The notes below the pieces were generated by a model. The model ran no database searches. It was not told where the DNA came from and was given only the letters and a program-made list of their open reading frames with translations. From NCBI GenBank assembly GCA_014885115.2, contig WKLE02001973.1, forward strand, positions 1-24,093: a stretch of 24,093 bases of DNA, read 5' to 3'. The translations under genes were made by a program, and so were the position numbers. The stretch comes from Asterionellopsis glacialis. Its lineage: Eukaryota > Bacillariophyta > Plagiogrammaphyceae > Rhaphoneidales > Asterionellopsidaceae. Shown piece by piece: positions 19,649-24,093 of this stretch; positions within the stretch are counted from its first letter, which is position 1; the number at the start of each line of letters is the position of its first letter.

Positions 19649-22600
19649 ATGGTGCTACGTTCGAATGCTCATCCGAAACTTTGGACGATTCCCTTGTGGA
19701 TGACAATTTCGACTTGGTCTTTTGTCATTGTTCCGGCACAAGGACAGAGTAATGGCAATGGTGGAGGAGAACCGCTAATTCCTCGTGCATGTGCACCACC
19801 TCATGATGAACACAAATTCTGTGATTCATCTTTACCATTAGACGAAAGATTAAATGATTTAATTGGACAACTTACCTTGGAAGAAAAATCAAAATTATTA
19901 GTTGCCAGAGAATCACCTCAAGGAAATATATCCCGATTAGGAATTCCAGAATGTACGTAACCTTTTGTTATGATCATATTATATCAGAGCGATGAAAAGT
20001 TCTTGTTATTTTTCTCACTATTTTTTCTTTTTTGGTTATCCCTCTTTGTGTGTAAATGATGATGTATATTGAAGATGATTGGGGTGGCAATTGTGTTCAT
20101 GGTGTACAATCACGTTGTACAGATGACGGAAAATGCCCCACATCGTTTCCAAATCCAAACACATTAGGTGCAACATTTAATAGTACAGTTTGGAAATCCA
20201 TGGGCTCTGTCATTGGACTAGAATTAAGAGCTTTATGGTTACAAGGTGTAGGTGAAAACCATGATTCAAACTTGCCTCACATTGGTTTAGATTGTTGGTC
20301 ACCCAATGTCGGTATCCAACGTGATCCAAGGTATGTATAATCCATGAATTCTGCTCTAGTCTAGAGTATATTGTAAAGGTCCTCTTCCACTTTGATATTA
20401 TATCCATTCAGAACACAAAACTCACATCTCTTGCTTTTGTGAAATTATAAAACTTTTTTATTTTGCCTTTAGATGGGGTCGTAATCATGAAACTCCATCA
20501 GAAGATCCTTATCTTTGTGGTGAATTTGGTACACAATACACATTAGGTTTACAAAATAATTCCAAGCTTGATGATCGATATTTACAAGCTGTAGCCACGT
20601 TGAAACATTTTGATGCGAATAGTTTGGAAGGAAATTGGTACGCTGATGGGACATACGGTGACGATGCTCCCTTAACACGCCATTCGTTCAATGCTCAAAT
20701 CTCCATGTATGATTTACATAGTTCTTACTTTCCGGCCTTCAAGGCGTCTGTACAGAACGGTGGTGCTGCAGGAGTGATGTGTTCGTACAATGCGATTAAT
20801 GGTGTTCCGTCATGTGCCAATAACTGGATGTTACATGATATTTTGAGAGACGAATGGAAGTTCCGTGGTTACATTACCAGTGACACAGGTGCAATCAAGG
20901 ATATACTTACCGATCACGAGTACACAGCATCTTGGAAAGAAACTGTAGCTGTGGCTCTCAATGCTACATGTGACATTCAAAGTTCTGTGCCCTCTACACC
21001 ACATCATCCATGGGAAACAGGTGGAGAATATATTACCTATATGCCTGATGCCATACAAGAGAAGTTACTATTGGAAGAAACTGTCGATGAAGCATTGCGC
21101 AATTCATTGGGTATACGATTCCGATTAGGATTGTTTGATCCTATTGCCGATCAACCATTTTGGCATGTATCACCTGATGTCGTACAAAGTGAAGAGCATA
21201 CCAAAGTTGCAACGGATGCCACGGCTCAGGGGTTTGTATTATTGAAGAATGACAACAACATACTACCCTTGGACCCCACAACTATAAAAGATATGAAAAT
21301 TGCTGTAATCGGGCCTTTCGCAACGGATCATTCTACCATGATTGGTGATTACTTGGGTCAAATTTGTCCTATCGGATGGAACGGTATTAATCTCAAGGGA
21401 CATTCGAAAGATTGCGTACCTACGTTTTATGATGGTCTTGAAGAATTGGTAACCACGTACAGTGGTTACATCACCAGTGTGAAAGGGTGTGAGGTAGAAA
21501 GTAATGTTACAGATGGTTTTGCAGAAGCTGTTGAAGCTGCCAAGAACGCCGATGTGGTGTTTTTTATGGGGGGTTTGGATGGAACCATTGAGATTGAAGG
21601 TCTCGATAGAGAAACTATAGGTTTGCCACAGGTTCAAGTGGATCTTATCCATGAAATTGCTGCTGTCAACGAGAAAATTATCCTCCCATTACTTCACGGT
21701 GGCATTGTGGCTTTAGATGATGTCCTTGAATCAGTGCCAGCTATTATATCCATGGGAAATCCTGGAAGATTCGCTGCCAAAGCACTAGCTGAATCCGTGT
21801 TTGGCTTGAATTCAAGGGCATGGGGAAAACTACCCGTAACTTGGTACAAAAGTAATATTGTTGAGGAATTGAATATGCTGGATTTTGATATGAGCAGTGG
21901 TCCCGGACGGACCTATCGGTACTATACTGGAGAGCCGGCGTTTGAATTTGGACATGGACTTAATCCCCTTACGACATTTGATGTTGAGCTCATTGGAGCA
22001 GATGAAGCTGCAGCAGCATTTTCTTCTAATAGTCGAACTGATTTCACAGTCAAGATTACGAATACAGGATCACGCGATGGTGATGAAGTTATCATGGCAT
22101 TTTTCAAAGCATCAGATGGAGTGATCCCTGCTTCAGAACCTGCCTCAAAGATTCAAAAGCAACTCTTCGGCTTTGAGAGGGTTAGCTTGCAACCTGGTGA
22201 AAGTAGTACAGTTTCATTTCATGTTGGCATTCCCAAAATTCAATTACACAACAATGAAGGAAAGATGACTACATTCAAAGGAGAATATGTGATAGAATTC
22301 ACCAACGGTGTTGGGGCGTCTGCCACTGCAACTATTTCTACGGAAAAATCAACCAATGAAGTACCGTCAGAATTATCCAATGAACCCACAATGGCACCAG
22401 TTTCAACTGAAACCTCTATGTCTCCAACTAGTAAACCCACGACGTTCATTGAAAAGATAACTGAGGAGGAAATCAGTGATCTTTTGCATGATCGCAATCT
22501 CGTTATTGGTGTTTTTATAGCATTTGGAGTTGTCATGATTCTTACGTTTTGCACCCTTCGAAGAATTCGAACCAATCCTGATGGATGTTTAGCTAGATTC

Positions 22601-22783
22601 TGCTATCGATTCACATGCGTATTTTGCTGCATTTGTCGATGTCTTTGTTGCCGTCGTCGACAACACAAGCATGAAAAATTGGCTGCTGCAGAATACGATG
22701 GAGTCTTTTCAATGGCCAAGCCAGAAGATGATGAATATGACGAAGATTTCGAAGTGACCAGTGAGGAAAATGAGATATTATGA
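19649..22783 (+). CDS. GH3 beta-xylosidase/beta-glucosidase-like membrane-anchored enzyme (3 exons)
   Basis: Exons 19649-19952, 20075-20330 and 20473-22783 join to 956 residues; the junctions rebuild GIPEYDWGGNCVHGV and RDPRWGRNHETPSEDPYL exactly. A signal peptide ends near AQG (~residue 33). GH3 N domain: GLDCWSPNVGIQRDPRWGR, LKHFDAN, VMCSYNAINGVPSCANNW, and GYITSDTGAI, whose Asp324 is the expected nucleophile. C domain: QGFVLLKNDNNILPL, IAVIGPFA, FEFGHGLNPLTTF, then an Fn3-like domain (VKITNTGSRDGDEV onward). The order and motifs are closest to plant-type GH3 beta-xylosidases, but xylose versus glucose cannot be told. Unusual C-terminus: a PT-rich linker, a transmembrane helix (~863-882), nine Cys within 22 residues (892-913) and an acidic tail. 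It would act at the cell surface or in an endomembrane lumen. Confidence 0.92.
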
Positions 22784-23499
22784 ATTATTTAACACTAGAA
22801 AAGTTATGTGAACAGGAAATTGTTGTTTACTAAAAAATGTTAGGCACACCTCATTAGTACAATGCACGTAGTTTACTTGAACATTTTCACCACTATTAAT
22901 GCCAAGCACTCATCAAGACACACCTAATCAAACTTACAAACAACAAAGGAATATTGAGGACATCTTACAGTAGAGCAGTACAGGCAACATGGCTCTAATT
23001 GCCGGCTGAGGTCAGATTCACACAAGCTGAATCGACAGGAAAATTGATGGCGGCCTCTAGAAAAACAAAAATATTTTGGGGTGCTCCCTCTCTAGAGCCC
23101 AATCGTAGAATAGAGGTGAGAGCCAGCAAGTCAAAACCGAACATCAAACCAAATAAATAACAGTATTTAACGGTTACAGATTGCTAGGGGAGTGTGGTCA
23201 CCAGGTAGTGTCGGTCCGAAGAAGTGAAGCCAAACTTGACAGTTTTCGATTTGGGTTAGGTCTAGTTGTCCCGCCAAAACCGATTGTGGTTTGTGTTTCT
23301 TGTCCGTCCGTTCGATTTTCCCTGCCATGATGGTATCTAACGATAGCGTGAAATATAGATGGTGTTGCTTCTAACTTGGTACTTGTATTGTGTCATATTG
23401 TTCTCAATGTGAATTGAACTTTCAATTCCTCACCACAACGTCGCTAGGAACAAAAATACAACGTCAAGAAGAAATCCTGTAGCTCTTGCTATTAATGTA
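22784..23499. other. Convergent 3' intergenic region
   Basis: 716 bp between the 3' ends of the GH3 gene and the partial gene at the right edge. No open frame with a recognisable product, RNA gene or repeat was seen. Confidence 0.55.
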
Positions 23500-24093
23500 T
23501 TATTTTAGTGTTACCAACCACTTAAGGATTGAAGAGGATTTTTGTTTCACAACTTTTCGAAGACTAGTGTAGGTTGGTTCTGCATTGCCCAGTGTTTCTT
23601 GGGGTCTTGTAACAGGCTGAACCTCTGAGGAAGATAGCATCTTTCTACCACTACTATTTTCTGTGGTGATCACGGATTCTGTGTGAGATGGAATATACGA
23701 CGATTCTGGATCTGTACAGACCGAAGATTTTAGGCCAATTAGACTTTGTGTGAGTGTTGCTTCATTGTAGAAGTCATCCCCAAGCTGCAAGAACAAGGAA
23801 TTATTCAAAAATAGAATCTCCAATGCTGCAATTACCCGCTCTTCTGTCTTGGAATTTTGAACTGCCTCCCCTATAACAACATCTTTCCCTTTCTGCTGTT
23901 CAATAACTGTGCCAGCAGTAACATTGAATGTATCTCCAGAAATGGTTTGGGCCCATTCTGCATTCTGGTACACGCCAAAAGCATTCGTTTTATCATCGAT
24001 GATCAAGGTTTGTTGGGAATATTCAACAAAAGAATTGCCAGTCAAAAAATCTCCAAACATGGTATTGGAAGAAGAATTACCCGTCAAATAGTC
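23500..24093 (-). CDS. Unrecognised protein, C-terminal part; 5' end beyond window
   Basis: The frame is open from the right edge to a TAA at 23500-23502, 197 codons, with no start inside the window. The visible N-terminal part repeats a short motif, YLTGNSSSNTMFG then FLTGNSFVEY, followed by a beta-rich stretch with alternating hydrophobics (AFGVYQNAEWAQTISGDTF, NVTAGTVIEQ). The rest is polar and Ser/Thr-rich with a basic end. There is no transmembrane helix or catalytic motif. The length and lack of stops argue for a real last exon, but no family was recognised. It could be the tail of a secreted repeat protein. Confidence 0.6.
   Translation of the reverse strand, partial: DYLTGNSSSNTMFGDFLTGNSFVEYSQQTLIIDDKTNAFGVYQNAEWAQTISGDTFNVTAGTVIEQQKGKDVVIGEAVQNSKTEERVIAALEILFLNNSLFLQLGDDFYNEATLTQSLIGLKSSVCTDPESSYIPSHTESVITTENSSGRKMLSSSEVQPVTRPQETLGNAEPTYTSLRKVVKQKSSSILKWLVTLK

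Overview
The window is nuclear DNA of a photosynthetic stramenopile, most likely a pennate diatom. The evidence is short GT-AG introns of about 80-140 bp, long secreted proteins with Pro-Ser/Pro-Thr stalk repeats of the kind common in diatoms, a plant-type GH3 enzyme and an ER/Golgi N-glycan mannosidase. No genus can be named from this sequence. I see no rRNA, tRNA, CRISPR array or transposon.

Layout, left to right. (1) 1-1175, minus: the N-terminal three quarters of a GH47 alpha-1,2-mannosidase, cut by the window edge. (2) 1937-5497, plus, head to head with it: a single-exon NLR/STAND-type protein with an N-terminal domain resembling diadenylate cyclase (DisA_N/DAC), a central NB-ARC NTPase and a C-terminal array of 44-residue TPR repeats. 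(3) 5935-15933, minus: one nine-exon gene for a ~3,096-residue modular surface protein, with five Cys-patterned beta-helix modules, two beta-sandwich-like domains, a 12 x 36-residue PS/PT stalk, one transmembrane helix and an acidic cytoplasmic tail. (4) 16796-18481, minus: a NUDT6-like Nudix hydrolase with a long Ser/Thr-rich leader. (5) 19649-22783, plus, three exons: a GH3 beta-xylosidase/beta-glucosidase-like ectoenzyme with its own PT linker, transmembrane helix and Cys-rich juxtamembrane cluster. (6) 23500-24093, minus: the C-terminal part of an unrecognised protein cut by the right edge.

The most notable item is the NLR-like gene. A degenerate DAC-fold domain joined to NB-ARC and TPRs suggests a nucleotide-sensing innate-immune receptor. 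Its last TPR units are almost identical at DNA level, as expected for a recently expanding recognition surface. The second is the giant surface gene: its 3' half is built of duplicated exon cassettes with all-phase-0 introns at matching places in each module. Three of the six genes (mannosidase, giant protein, GH3) belong to the secretory pathway or cell surface; a functional link between them is only a guess from proximity.
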